52,197 nucleotides of DNA from Peptostreptococcus stomatis DSM 17678 (lineage in GTDB: Bacteria > Bacillota > Clostridia > Peptostreptococcales > Peptostreptococcaceae), in contig NZ_ADGQ01000066.1 of NCBI RefSeq assembly GCF_000147675.1, forward strand, positions 1 to 52,197, written 5' to 3'. The stretch's first letter is position 1, and every line of letters starts with the position of its first letter. Below are positions 8,983 to 18,183 of this stretch, in pieces. A program made the translations under genes and the position numbers. Under the pieces are notes generated by a model. The model ran no database searches. It was not told where the DNA came from and worked only from the letters and a program-made list of their open reading frames with translations.

Positions 8983-10020
8983 TTACCTCTTACTTACACT
9001 CCTTCTTAACTGGCCACAGGCACCACTGATGTCTGCCCCCATAGAGTTTCTGATTGTAACAGGTATATTATTCTTTTCTAAATATGCTTTGAATTTGTTT
9101 ATGTATAAAATATCAGGTTTTTCAAAGTCCCTTTCCTCTATGGGATTTATAGGGATTAGATTAACATGACACAACATTCCCTTAAGTAATTTAACTATCC
9201 TCTCAGCTTCCTTTTTGGAGTCATTAACACCCTTTATCAAGGAATACTCAAAGGTAATCCTCCTATTTGTCTTGCCAATATAGTAATGGCAGGCTTCTAT
9301 TATTTGTTCTACCTTATACTTGTTGGCAACAGGCATAATTTTTTGCCTTTCTTCATCAAAAGGTGAATGAAGAGATATGGCTAGGTTTATTGGAATTTCC
9401 AAGTCTGCCAGGTCTCTTATCCTATCCACTATACCACAAGTAGACAGGGTAATATGCCTATTACCTATATTTAGTCCATTTTTCTCATTTACCAACTTCA
9501 AAAACCTTATAGAGTTTTCGTAGTTATCAAGTGGCTCACCACTTCCCATCATGACTATATTAGAGACCCTCTTGCCCAGGTCTTCCTGGACCTTGATTAT
9601 CTGGTCTAATATCTCCCATGCTTCCAGGTTCCTAGACAGGCCATCTATAGTAGAGGCACAAAATCTACAACCCATCCTGCATCCAACCTGGTTGGACACA
9701 CAAACAGTCAGCCTGGTGTCATAGTCCATGGCAACTGTTTCTATTATATTTCCATCGTTTAGCCTAAATAGGTACTTTTTTGTACCATCTATCTTGGAAT
9801 CTAAACGCAGGTCTTTCTCTATATTGCCTATTACTGCATGCTCTTGTAACTTGGTCCTTAGGGACTTGGGTATATTGTTCATTTCATCAAAATCCCTAAT
9901 ATTCCTGTATATCCAAGAATATATCTGACTTCCCCTGAACTTCTTCTCTCCTATTTCTACTAAAAAATCCTTAAGTTCTTCTTCCGTCAAGTTTTTGAGC
10001 ACAAACTTTCCTTTATACAT
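8983..10020 (-). CDS. rlmN: 23S rRNA/tRNA adenine C2-methyltransferase RlmN
   Basis: Radical-SAM enzyme that methylates C2 of A2503 in 23S rRNA and A37 in some tRNAs. The 345-residue protein has the cluster motif CRMGCRFC (Cys114, Cys118, Cys121) and the C-terminal catalytic Cys335 in SGACGQL. The motif GEPLDNY lies between them. It follows rsmB by 22 nt and precedes prpC by 12 nt in the translation-linked block. Confidence 0.97.
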   Translation of the reverse strand: MYKGKFVLKNLTEEELKDFLVEIGEKKFRGSQIYSWIYRNIRDFDEMNNIPKSLRTKLQEHAVIGNIEKDLRLDSKIDGTKKYLFRLNDGNIIETVAMDYDTRLTVCVSNQVGCRMGCRFCASTIDGLSRNLEAWEILDQIIKVQEDLGKRVSNIVMMGSGEPLDNYENSIRFLKLVNEKNGLNIGNRHITLSTCGIVDRIRDLADLEIPINLAISLHSPFDEERQKIMPVANKYKVEQIIEACHYYIGKTNRRITFEYSLIKGVNDSKKEAERIVKLLKGMLCHVNLIPINPIEERDFEKPDILYINKFKAYLEKNNIPVTIRNSMGADISGACGQLRRSVSKR

Positions 10021-10042
10021 TATACCACACCTTTATTGATTT

Positions 10043-11386
10043 TTAAATTTTTTTCATTCTGCAAATAAAGAATCCATCCATCTCATACCGGTCTGGTAAG
10101 ATCTTTACTAAGTCCTTGTCTCCTATACCCAAAAACTCCTTTACCGAACCTAAATCATCCAGGTCAAAGTCCTTGTGGTTGGCCAAAAATCTGTCTACTA
10201 CTTCCATATTTTCCTGCCTGAAAATAGTACATGTTGAATATATAAGGATTCCTCCTTCTTTAAGGTAGGAACTGGCATTTTCCAATATCTGGTACTGAAG
10301 GTCTGGAAGGTTTAATACTTCTTCTTCCTTCTTGTACTTGATTTCCGGTTTTCTCCTTACTATACCCATACCTGAGCATGGAACATCACATAAGACATAG
10401 TCAAACTTGCCTATATAGTCATCATTAAGAACCAAGGCATCTCCCAGTCTAGCCTCCATATTATTAAGCCCCAACCTTCTAGCATAGGTATTCATTAGTT
10501 TAATCTTGTGGTCAAATATGTCTTGGGATATGAGATGACCGGTATTTTCCATAAGTTCACCTATATGGGTAGACTTACCACCTGGGGCAGCACATAGGTC
10601 CAATACCCTAGACTCCCTCTTGGGATTCATTACCTTAGCTACCAGTATAGAGCTTATATCCTGGACACTTACATATCCCTCCCTAAATAGGGGGTGTTTG
10701 TCTATAGACTTAAGACCCTTGACCTTAATAGCCTCTTCAAGTCCTTCAACTCTACTGGCTTCAAGCCCCTGGTCTATAATCCTGCCTATTATTTGACCTA
10801 CAAGGTAATCCATACTTTGTCCAGGTCTCAATTTTGTCCTATTGACCCTTAGGTAGATGTTCGGCTTTTGAGACAAGGCCCTTAGTATTGCCTCTGTCCT
10901 TTCAAAACCATATTCCTTGACCAGGTTTTCAACTATCCAATTTTCATAGGAATAGTATATGGCTAGCTTGTCTACTGTATTTAAGCTTATATCCTTGACC
11001 TCATCTAAGTTTCTAGAAATATTCCTAAGGACTGCATTCACAAAAGAAGCCGACCTCTTATCAAGTTTTTTCATAATATTTACAGACTCGTTTATGGCCG
11101 CATAATCAGTCACACCGTCCATATATACCAACTGGTAGACTCCCATCCTCAGGACTAACTTTACAGAGTGTTGCATCTTCCTGACCTTGATTTTGGACAC
11201 CTTGTTTATCATATAGTCCAGGTACCTCTTCTTCTCAATTATTCCATAGACTAATTCTGTCACAAAACCCTTATCCTGGTCATCTAAACCAGCCTCATTT
11301 AGGTACTTGTTTAGGGCCATATTGGAATAATTTCCGTTGACTTCTATATCAAACAATATCTTATAAGCTAAATACCTAGCTGACAT
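10043..11386 (-). CDS. rsmB: 16S rRNA (cytosine-967 C5) methyltransferase
   Basis: SAM-dependent rRNA m5C methyltransferase of about 447 residues. The N-terminal NusB-like RNA-binding domain (about 1-140) is followed by a Rossmann methyltransferase domain with the SAM motif DLCAAPGGKSTH. The two catalytic cysteines lie in DVPCSGMG and YSTCTIF. A longer reading would begin with a TTG at 11401, but ATG at 11386 has GGGAG five bases upstream, so I chose that. A perfect inverted repeat sits just upstream in the leader. Confidence 0.95.
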   Translation of the reverse strand: MSARYLAYKILFDIEVNGNYSNMALNKYLNEAGLDDQDKGFVTELVYGIIEKKRYLDYMINKVSKIKVRKMQHSVKLVLRMGVYQLVYMDGVTDYAAINESVNIMKKLDKRSASFVNAVLRNISRNLDEVKDISLNTVDKLAIYYSYENWIVENLVKEYGFERTEAILRALSQKPNIYLRVNRTKLRPGQSMDYLVGQIIGRIIDQGLEASRVEGLEEAIKVKGLKSIDKHPLFREGYVSVQDISSILVAKVMNPKRESRVLDLCAAPGGKSTHIGELMENTGHLISQDIFDHKIKLMNTYARRLGLNNMEARLGDALVLNDDYIGKFDYVLCDVPCSGMGIVRRKPEIKYKKEEEVLNLPDLQYQILENASSYLKEGGILIYSTCTIFRQENMEVVDRFLANHKDFDLDDLGSVKEFLGIGDKDLVKILPDRYEMDGFFICRMKKI

Positions 11387-11406
11387 ATTTTCTCCCTTCA
11401 AACAGA

Positions 11407-11436
11407 TGTGACTATATACACCCGCATATAGTCACA
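11407..11436 (-). other. 11-bp perfect inverted repeat in rsmB leader
   Basis: TGTGACTATAT (11407-11417) and ATATAGTCACA (11426-11436) flank an 8-nt loop in the short gap between the zinc protease gene and rsmB. No U-run follows on the minus strand, so it is not a standard terminator. It could be a leader hairpin or a dyad for a DNA-binding protein. Confidence 0.6.
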
Positions 11437-11458
11437 ACACTTTTATATACTACAAGAC

Positions 11459-12148
11459 CTAATCATCACTCCTAGCAAGCAAGACCAACCTCACCAACTG
11501 CAAGATTGATGCAAGGGCTGCCGCTACATATGTTAAGGCTGCTGCACTCAAGACCTTTTTACTTTCCTTATGTTCATCCAAGCCTACTATTCCTAGACTT
11601 TCTAACTGCTTCAAGGCCCTTGATGAGGCATTAAACTCAACTGGTAAAGTCACCACCTGGAATATCACGGTTGCTGAGAACAATAGGATGCCCAGCCACA
11701 AGAACTGCCTGCTAACAAAGAAGCCCATCATTATAATTATCCAAGAGGCAGATGAAGCAAAGTTAACCGCTGGCACTATAGCACTCCTAAAAACCATGGG
11801 TGCATAGGACTCCTTGTCCTGGATTGCATGACCACACTCATGGGCAGCAACTGAAATTGAAGTAATGGAAGTACCATAAAATACTTCTTCAGACAGGCTG
11901 ACAGTCTTACCCCTAGGGTCATAGTGGTCAGTCAAAGAACCTGGAACAGGCTTTACAGGTACAGATGATAATCCATTGTAGTCCAGTATTCTCCTAGCTA
12001 CCTCCTGGCCTGTCATCCCCTTCATTGCCCTTACCTTAAAATATTTTTTTGTAGTAGAACTTACCTTAAAAGATGCATACATACTCAGCAAGATTGCCGG
12101 TATTAAAAGCAAGAAAGTCCTATCCATATATAATCCATAAGGATACAT
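11459..12148 (-). CDS. YugP-like neutral zinc metallopeptidase
   Basis: Membrane-bound zinc protease family protein (YugP family), about 229 residues. It shows an N-terminal membrane segment, the metal motif AAHECGHAIQ (HExxH) after about 100 residues, and two or three further membrane segments. The substrate is not known for most members. An in-frame GTG at 12157 overlaps the Shine-Dalgarno, whereas ATG at 12148 has AGGAG eight bases upstream and is the likelier start. It lies between fmt and rsmB. Confidence 0.9.
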   Translation of the reverse strand: MYPYGLYMDRTFLLLIPAILLSMYASFKVSSTTKKYFKVRAMKGMTGQEVARRILDYNGLSSVPVKPVPGSLTDHYDPRGKTVSLSEEVFYGTSITSISVAAHECGHAIQDKESYAPMVFRSAIVPAVNFASSASWIIIMMGFFVSRQFLWLGILLFSATVIFQVVTLPVEFNASSRALKQLESLGIVGLDEHKESKKVLSAAALTYVAAALASILQLVRLVLLARSDD

Positions 12149-12162
12149 ATTAATCACTCCTA

Positions 12163-13092
12163 TTAACTCAATATTTTTCCTGTTTCTATAGTATTGCCCT
12201 TTATGTATTCAGATACGTGCATCCTCTTCTTGTTTGGCATCTGTATCTCTTCAATCAAAATCACACCTACACCACAGGCTACTTCTATACCCTGCTTGTC
12301 TACTGCAACAATAGTACCTGGATCCTTACCTGTCTGGTTCTGGCTAATACTAGTCTTCCATATCTTTATCTTGCCATAAGGGCTCTCACACCAGGCACCC
12401 GGCCATGGCACAGTACCCCTTACAAGGTTATGGATACAGACTGCAGACTTTTTGAAGTTTATATGACCAAGGTCCTTATCCATCATAGGTGCATAAGTAG
12501 ACTCGTCATCATTTTGTTTTGTCCTATTGGCACTACCATCTTCTATGGCCTTGACAGTTTGACTTAATAGATCTGCTCCTTCATCCATCATTTTGTCATG
12601 GAGCTGGCCTGCATTTATCTCATTGTCCAGGCTAAACTCCTTAGTCTGGATGATATCACCTGTATCCAGGCCTTCATCCATATACATAGTCGTTATACCT
12701 GTTCTTTCTTCACCATTTATAATTACCCAGTTTATTGGGGCCGCCCCCCTGTACTTAGGCAATAGGGAAACATGGACATTTACACAACCATACTTAGGCA
12801 GGTCTAGGACCTCCTTCTTTAGTATCTGTCCAAAGGCTATAACCACTATCAGGTCAGGATTTAATTCATTTAACCTATTTAAAAAATCTGGCTGGTCTGC
12901 TTTTTCTGGCTGTAAAATCTCTAGCTGGTGTCTCATGGCAGCTTCCTTGACTGGTGAAAAGGCTAATTTCTTGCCCCTTCCCTTAGGTCTGTCTGGCTGA
13001 GTTACTACAGCACATACATCATGACCATCACTAATCAAACGTTCTAGTGAAGGTACTGCTATTTCCGGAGTTCCCATAAAAACTATACGCAT
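12163..13092 (-). CDS. fmt: methionyl-tRNA formyltransferase
   Basis: Formylates initiator Met-tRNA with 10-formyl-tetrahydrofolate; about 309 residues. The N-terminal FMT domain starts MRIVFMGTPE and carries NVHVSLLPKYRGAAPINW, with the catalytic Asn/His region. A C-terminal OB-like domain runs from about 205. ATG at 13092 lies one base after the def stop codon with AAGGG upstream; a GTG nine bases earlier is less likely. It is paired with def, whose product later removes the formyl group. Confidence 0.97.
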   Translation of the reverse strand: MRIVFMGTPEIAVPSLERLISDGHDVCAVVTQPDRPKGRGKKLAFSPVKEAAMRHQLEILQPEKADQPDFLNRLNELNPDLIVVIAFGQILKKEVLDLPKYGCVNVHVSLLPKYRGAAPINWVIINGEERTGITTMYMDEGLDTGDIIQTKEFSLDNEINAGQLHDKMMDEGADLLSQTVKAIEDGSANRTKQNDDESTYAPMMDKDLGHINFKKSAVCIHNLVRGTVPWPGAWCESPYGKIKIWKTSISQNQTGKDPGTIVAVDKQGIEVACGVGVILIEEIQMPNKKRMHVSEYIKGNTIETGKILS

Positions 13093-13093
13093 A

Positions 13094-13549
13094 CTATTCA
13101 CCCTTTTCTGTATCTTCTACTCTTTCAACAAATAAAATGCCTTCCAAATGATCTATTTCGTGGCAGAAAGCCCTAGCCAAGAAGCCCTCTCCTTCCACCT
13201 CGATATCCTTACCAAACCTGTCCTGGGCCTTGACCTTTACATAGTTTGGTCTTGTAACCTCACCAATGTAGTCAACTACGCTTAGGCAACCCTCAAGGTC
13301 TGTTTGTTCGCCTGAGGTTTCGACTATGACCGGGTTTATCAATTCTATCAAACCTTCACCAATGTCTACTACCACAGCCCTCCTAAGTACACCTACCTGG
13401 GGAGCTGCCAGGCCAACCCCATCTTCCTTGTACATTGTATCTGCCATATCATCTAGTAGGGTATGTAGCCTATCATTGAAGTCTACAACCTGCTTAGATT
13501 TTTTATTCAATAGGGGTTCCCCCATCTTTAATATATTACGTATCGCCAT
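13094..13549 (-). CDS. def: peptide deformylase
   Basis: Removes the N-formyl group from new proteins; metal-dependent, about 151 residues. All three family motifs are present: [15 protein letters not shown] (metal-binding Cys) and HEIDHLEG (metal-binding histidines, catalytic Glu). ATG at 13549 is eight bases after AGGAGG, while the in-frame GTG at 13555 is too close to it. It sits between priA and fmt. Confidence 0.97.
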   Translation of the reverse strand: MAIRNILKMGEPLLNKKSKQVVDFNDRLHTLLDDMADTMYKEDGVGLAAPQVGVLRRAVVVDIGEGLIELINPVIVETSGEQTDLEGCLSVVDYIGEVTRPNYVKVKAQDRFGKDIEVEGEGFLARAFCHEIDHLEGILFVERVEDTEKGE

Positions 13550-13566
13550 TTCCACTTCCTCCTACA

Positions 13567-15879
13567 CTATATAAAACTATTTGGATTAATCTCTATATTT
13601 ATACTGATGTCCTTGTCGAATATCTGATCAAATTTGCTGATACAAATATATCTAAGCATAGACTTTATACCCTTGACATCCATTACCTCATCCTTTATTA
13701 TAACCTGCCACCTATACTTGTCGTTTATCTTATTTATTGAGCACTCATTAGGTCCAAGTATGCCCTTAATCTCGATTGACTGGGCCTCCAAAAGATACTT
13801 GACGGTTTCTATAAACTTAGTGGCATTATCCCTTACTATATTGTAATTCTTACCCGAAAAAACCAATCTGAACATATTATTGAAGGGTTCATATCCAAAG
13901 GCCTTCCTCAGCCTGATTTCATCATGGTAAAAACTCTTGTAATCATAATTTACCGCATGTCTGATAGCAAAGTGGTCTACATTGTAGGTCTGAAGAATTA
14001 CATGACCCTTCTTTTGACCCCTGCCTGCCCTGCCCGCAACCTGGGTTATTAGCTGGTAGGTCTGTTCAAAAGACCTGAAATCTGGATAATTAAGCATCAT
14101 ATCTGCTGAAATTATACCGACCAGGGTTACATTTTCAAAGTCGTGACCCTTACTCAAGATTTGAGTTCCTATCAAAACATCTGCATCCTGCCTATTAAAG
14201 GTATCTAGGATAGACTCCAATTGGCCTTTCTTAGAAGTTGTGTCCTTGTCAATCCTCAAGGTCTTTATAGACGGATATTTTTTATTTATATATTCTTCAA
14301 TTTTTTCTGTACCCAGGCCCAGAATCCCTATATTGCTACTGGAGCACTCTGGACACACACGGGGTAGCTCCTCATCATGGCCACAATAGTGGCATATGCC
14401 CATATTTTTAAACTTGTGGTAGGTTAGTGATATGTCACACTTTTTACACTTGATTACATGACCACACTCCCTACAGGTTACTGAGCTGGCATATCCCCTC
14501 CTATTCAAGAAGAGAATTACTTGGTTGCCAGCATTTACAGTCTTTACTATTTCATCTTCCAATACCCTACTTATTTCCGACCTGTTACCCCTATTCACTT
14601 CACCCTTCATGTCAACTATTTCAATTTGGGGCATGGCCCTTTCATTGGCCCTATTGTTGAGTTCCAATAGGGTGTATTCATCCTGACTAGCCCTATAGTA
14701 GTCTGCCACAGATGGTGTTGCCGACCCCATGACCAAGCTTATATTCTGCCTTAGGGACATATACCTGGCCACCTCTATAGTTGAATACTTTGGCGTCATC
14801 TCAGAATGGTAACTCATGTCGTGTTCTTCATCTATTATTATCAGGCCTAGTGACCTAAATGGCAAGAATAATGCCGACCTGGTCCCTATTGTAATCCTGA
14901 TATTACCATTTTTAATTTCCCTGTAGACATCGTGTTTTTGACCCTCTGATAGGCCACTATGGAAAACTCCTACTATGTCTCCAAACCTTCCCTTTACCCT
15001 GGATATCATCTGGGGTGTTAAGGCTATCTCTGGTACTAATAAAATACTATCCAAACCTTGATTTAGACTATATTCTATCAGTTCCATATATACTTCAGTC
15101 TTACCACTTCCAGTCACCCCATGTAGCAAGAAGGGTTTCTTCTTATCAAGGGAAAATCCCTTCTTTATCTTGTCTACTATCTGTACCTGGTCTCTGTTTA
15201 AGTCTATCTTTTTTACAGGTGATGTAAACTTGGCTTCTGATCTCCTATAGTAGTCTAATTCTTTGACACTAATGAGGTCCTTGTCTATTAAACTCTTGAT
15301 AGTCTGGTTGGATACCTCTAAGATTTCTATAAGGCTCCTTGCTTCAACTGATTCATTGAGACTTAGGAACCTGATTATATCTTCCTGCTTAGGACCCAGC
15401 CTATACTTTTTTTCACTTATTATCTGGTCTAGCTGGTCCAGGTCATACTTTAGTGATAGGAGTCTTATTTTCTTTTCGTTTTTCTTGTCCTTGTAGGTCC
15501 AAATTACCTGGCCATCTTCTTCAACTTTTTTTGCCTCCAACCTGCAGCCCTTTGGATAAAACAGGTTTAGGGCATCCATATAGGTACACATATACCTATT
15601 TCTAATCCACATTATCAGGCGTATATTTTCCTGGCTCAGCATGGGCTCTACGTCCAAGATTTCAAATATTTCCTTTATCTTATCTGCCTCTATGTCATCT
15701 GGCCCTAGGCTCTTTCTCTTAGCTACCACAAAGGCCTCTATTGGTTTGTTGGATCTACCAAAAGGGAGACTTACCCTGTGGCCAATCATAATATGGTCCT
15801 CCATATCAGATGGAAGCTTGTATGTAAACAGCATATCAGCAAACCTGCTCATGTTTCTAAGTATTAAGTCAATATACAC
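13567..15879 (-). CDS. priA: primosomal protein N', PriA helicase
   Basis: DEAH-type 3'-5' helicase that restarts stalled replication forks; 770 residues. An N-terminal DNA-binding domain (about 1-200) precedes the Walker A GVTGSGKTEVY and Walker B DEEH. The zinc clusters CRECGH, CKKC, CHYCGH and CPEC and the helicase motif QVAGRAGRG lie in the second half. The start is a GTG at 15879 preceded by GGGAGGTGAT; an ATG nearby is out of frame. A terminator separates it from coaBC, and a TATAAT at 15903-15908 (minus) could give it its own promoter. Confidence 0.96.
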   Translation of the reverse strand: MYIDLILRNMSRFADMLFTYKLPSDMEDHIMIGHRVSLPFGRSNKPIEAFVVAKRKSLGPDDIEADKIKEIFEILDVEPMLSQENIRLIMWIRNRYMCTYMDALNLFYPKGCRLEAKKVEEDGQVIWTYKDKKNEKKIRLLSLKYDLDQLDQIISEKKYRLGPKQEDIIRFLSLNESVEARSLIEILEVSNQTIKSLIDKDLISVKELDYYRRSEAKFTSPVKKIDLNRDQVQIVDKIKKGFSLDKKKPFLLHGVTGSGKTEVYMELIEYSLNQGLDSILLVPEIALTPQMISRVKGRFGDIVGVFHSGLSEGQKHDVYREIKNGNIRITIGTRSALFLPFRSLGLIIIDEEHDMSYHSEMTPKYSTIEVARYMSLRQNISLVMGSATPSVADYYRASQDEYTLLELNNRANERAMPQIEIVDMKGEVNRGNRSEISRVLEDEIVKTVNAGNQVILFLNRRGYASSVTCRECGHVIKCKKCDISLTYHKFKNMGICHYCGHDEELPRVCPECSSSNIGILGLGTEKIEEYINKKYPSIKTLRIDKDTTSKKGQLESILDTFNRQDADVLIGTQILSKGHDFENVTLVGIISADMMLNYPDFRSFEQTYQLITQVAGRAGRGQKKGHVILQTYNVDHFAIRHAVNYDYKSFYHDEIRLRKAFGYEPFNNMFRLVFSGKNYNIVRDNATKFIETVKYLLEAQSIEIKGILGPNECSINKINDKYRWQVIIKDEVMDVKGIKSMLRYICISKFDQIFDKDISINIEINPNSFI

Positions 15880-15914
15880 CTTCCATCACCTCCCTTGGAT
15901 AATTATAAAATCGC

Positions 15915-15958
15915 AAAAATAGCTAAATGATAAAGGGTCAACATTTACATTTAGCTAT
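15915..15958 (-). terminator. intrinsic terminator between coaBC and priA
   Basis: ATAGCTAAATG pairs with CATTTAGCTAT (11 bp, perfect; arms 15948-15958 and 15919-15929) around an 18-nt loop, followed by a T-run on the minus strand. It splits the housekeeping block, so priA and downstream genes are read by read-through or a separate promoter. Confidence 0.8.
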
Positions 15959-15966
15959 CTTCAATC

Positions 15967-17178
15967 CTACTTATTTTCTAATATATCTCTTACCTTATCC
16001 AATATTATGTCTCCTACTTCAGACTTAAGTAGCTTTGGATATTCGTTAATCCTACCATCGGCTTCTATTATCTTAACTATATTAGTCTCTGTACTGAAAC
16101 CTGCCCCCTGCATTGTCAGGTCATTGGCAACTATAAAGTCAAGATTTTTCTTTTTGATCTTCTTGGTTGCATTTTCCAAGACATCGTTCGTTTCGGCAGC
16201 AAAGCCAACCAAGACCTTGTCACCCTTTATCTTTCCTAATTCCTGGGCTACATCCTTGTTTCTGCACAATTCTATACTCAGGTCAGAATCCTTCTTTTTT
16301 ATCTTCTTGTCTGAATAAGACTTTGGCTTGTAGTCTGCAACTGCAGCGCTTTGGATAACAACGTCATTAGCTTCAAACTCCCTAACCAAATTTTCATACA
16401 GGTCATCTGCACTTTCAATATTTATATACTTGACCAAGCCCTTTGGGACATCCAGGTCAGTCTTGCCTGATACCAGGGTAACCTGGGCACCTCTGGCAAC
16501 TGCCCTCTTGGCTATTGCATAACCCATCTTACCACTGGACCTATTGGTGATATACCTGACTGGGTCAATGGCCTCTATAGTAGGGCCTGCACTTATCATT
16601 ATACTCCTGCCAACTAGGTCCTTGACCTGGGCTTCCTTTTCAAAAAAATCCACCACATAGGCCACTATATCATCTACATCAGCTAATTTGCCTGCACCGA
16701 TATCTCCACACGCAAGTCTACCTGATGCTGGTTCTATAAACTTGTAGCCTAGGTCTTGTAAGGCGCCTATATTTGCCTGGACTATCCTGTTGGTATACAT
16801 ATTTGTATTCATGGCCGGTGCAATTATAACAGGTGCACTTGTAGCCATGACCGTGGTAGTAAGCATATCATCAGCTATGCCGGCTGCCAGCTTGCCTATA
16901 AAATTGGCAGTTGCCGGTACTATCAAAAAGGCATCTGCCCTCTTGGCCAACTCTATATGTTCTACCTCCCAGGTCTTTGGCTCCTTGAACATATCATTTA
17001 TAACAAAATTATTACTCAAAGTCTGAAAGGTCATTGGCTGTACAAATTCACAGGCAGACTCTGTCATTATAACATGGATATTTGCATTCAACTTTTTCAA
17101 TTTACTTACGACATCACAGGCCTTGTAGGCTGCTATGCCTCCTGTAACACCTACTATAATAGTCGTATTACTCAACAT
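15967..17178 (-). CDS. coaBC: bifunctional phosphopantothenoylcysteine decarboxylase / phosphopantothenate-cysteine ligase
   Basis: Two consecutive steps of coenzyme A synthesis in one 403-residue protein. The N-terminal CoaC flavoprotein half starts with GVTGGIAAYKACD and has the substrate motif PAMNTNMY. The C-terminal CoaB half (from about 185) shows SAGPTIEAIDPVRYITN and the dimerisation/ligase region AAVADYKPK. ATG at 17178 follows AAGGAG. The neighbourhood gmk-rpoZ-coaBC-priA is the standard Firmicute order. Confidence 0.97.
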   Translation of the reverse strand: MLSNTTIIVGVTGGIAAYKACDVVSKLKKLNANIHVIMTESACEFVQPMTFQTLSNNFVINDMFKEPKTWEVEHIELAKRADAFLIVPATANFIGKLAAGIADDMLTTTVMATSAPVIIAPAMNTNMYTNRIVQANIGALQDLGYKFIEPASGRLACGDIGAGKLADVDDIVAYVVDFFEKEAQVKDLVGRSIMISAGPTIEAIDPVRYITNRSSGKMGYAIAKRAVARGAQVTLVSGKTDLDVPKGLVKYINIESADDLYENLVREFEANDVVIQSAAVADYKPKSYSDKKIKKKDSDLSIELCRNKDVAQELGKIKGDKVLVGFAAETNDVLENATKKIKKKNLDFIVANDLTMQGAGFSTETNIVKIIEADGRINEYPKLLKSEVGDIILDKVRDILENK

Positions 17179-17283
17179 ATTAATAGACTCCTTTTACATA
17201 GTTTTTCATTAAATTTATATAGTTGTCACGCTGGTATTTTGAGCCAAATATTCTATCCTTGCCCCAAATTCTCAGCCAGCTTA

Positions 17284-17550
17284 TTAGTCCTGTTCTAATA
17301 ACTTCTTTTCCTGGGCTAACTTGTGGGCCAATTCCTTGGCCTCAATTTCATCATCGGTAAGCAGCCTGTAACCTACTTTACCGGCAATTACTTCTTCACT
17401 GGCTATTACTACTGGTTTAGCCTTGTCATCAATATCTATTAGGGGCTCTTCCTTGTTAACCAGTTCTCTTGCCCTTTTTGAAACTGTTGCTATTAGGTAG
17501 TACCTATTGTCTATCTTTTCTACTATATCATTTAATGATGGTTTTAACAT
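17284..17550 (-). CDS. rpoZ: DNA-directed RNA polymerase omega subunit
   Basis: Small subunit that helps assemble RNA polymerase and, in some bacteria, binds ppGpp. It has 88 residues with the omega core IDNRYYLIATVSKRARELV (about 12-30) and an acidic, helical C-terminus. Its ATG (Shine-Dalgarno AAGGAG) lies inside the 3' end of gmk, a 23-nt overlap. The 105 nt downstream before coaBC contain nothing I can identify. Confidence 0.93.
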   Translation of the reverse strand: MLKPSLNDIVEKIDNRYYLIATVSKRARELVNKEEPLIDIDDKAKPVVIASEEVIAGKVGYRLLTDDEIEAKELAHKLAQEKKLLEQD

Positions 17551-18169
17551 TTTTTATCTCCTTCTCAAACATATCTAATATATCTTTTTTATATCTCTTA
17601 ACCTTGTTCTTTTCAACTTCCAATATATTTAAAATCTCTTCTGAAGACTTCTCCACTATATTGTTAAATATAAAGTAGTCATAGTCTCCAAGGAGCTTGA
17701 TTTCATCATAAGCACTGTTAAATCTTTTTTCTATCTGTTCATCCGTCTCAGTTCCCCTGCCTACAATCCTATTTCTCAATTCTTGCAAGCTAGGTGGCAG
17801 GACAAATATGAATACGGCCTGTGGATATACCTCCTTGATTTGCATAGCTCCCTGCATTTCTATCTCTAGAATCACATCCCTACCCATATCAAGTTCATCA
17901 AAAATGGCCTTCTTAGGCGTACCATAATAGTTGTCGTATATCATGGCATATTCTAGGAATTCACCCCTGTCTACCATGGCTTCAAACTCTTCCTTGGTCT
18001 TGAAAAAATAGCTTTTGCCTTCTACTTCACCAACCCTAGGTTTTCTAGTGGTTGCCGATATAGACAAGTTGATATCCTCATGCTTGGAAACTATATCCTT
18101 GCAGATAGTTCCCTTACCAGTCCCGCTTGGACCGGATACAACAAGTAATAAACCCTTCTTATTAATCAT
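17528..18169 (-). CDS. gmk: guanylate kinase
   Basis: Phosphorylates GMP to GDP; 213 residues, cytoplasmic. It carries the P-loop SGPSGTGKGT (13-22), the GMP-binding segment SATTRKPRVGE, the TKEEF region and the lid RGTETDEQI. Start ATG follows GGAGGGATAAT. It is placed between yicC and rpoZ, with 14 nt after yicC and an overlap into rpoZ, as in most Firmicutes. Confidence 0.97.
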   Translation of the reverse strand: MINKKGLLLVVSGPSGTGKGTICKDIVSKHEDINLSISATTRKPRVGEVEGKSYFFKTKEEFEAMVDRGEFLEYAMIYDNYYGTPKKAIFDELDMGRDVILEIEMQGAMQIKEVYPQAVFIFVLPPSLQELRNRIVGRGTETDEQIEKRFNSAYDEIKLLGDYDYFIFNNIVEKSSEEILNILEVEKNKVKRYKKDILDMFEKEIKNVKTIIK

Positions 18170-18183
18170 ATTATCCCTCCAAA

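Noticed and set aside
11407-11436. CRP binding site
   Set aside because: TGTGA and TCACA are present, but their spacing is far longer than the six bases of a CRP site; kept only as a dyad.
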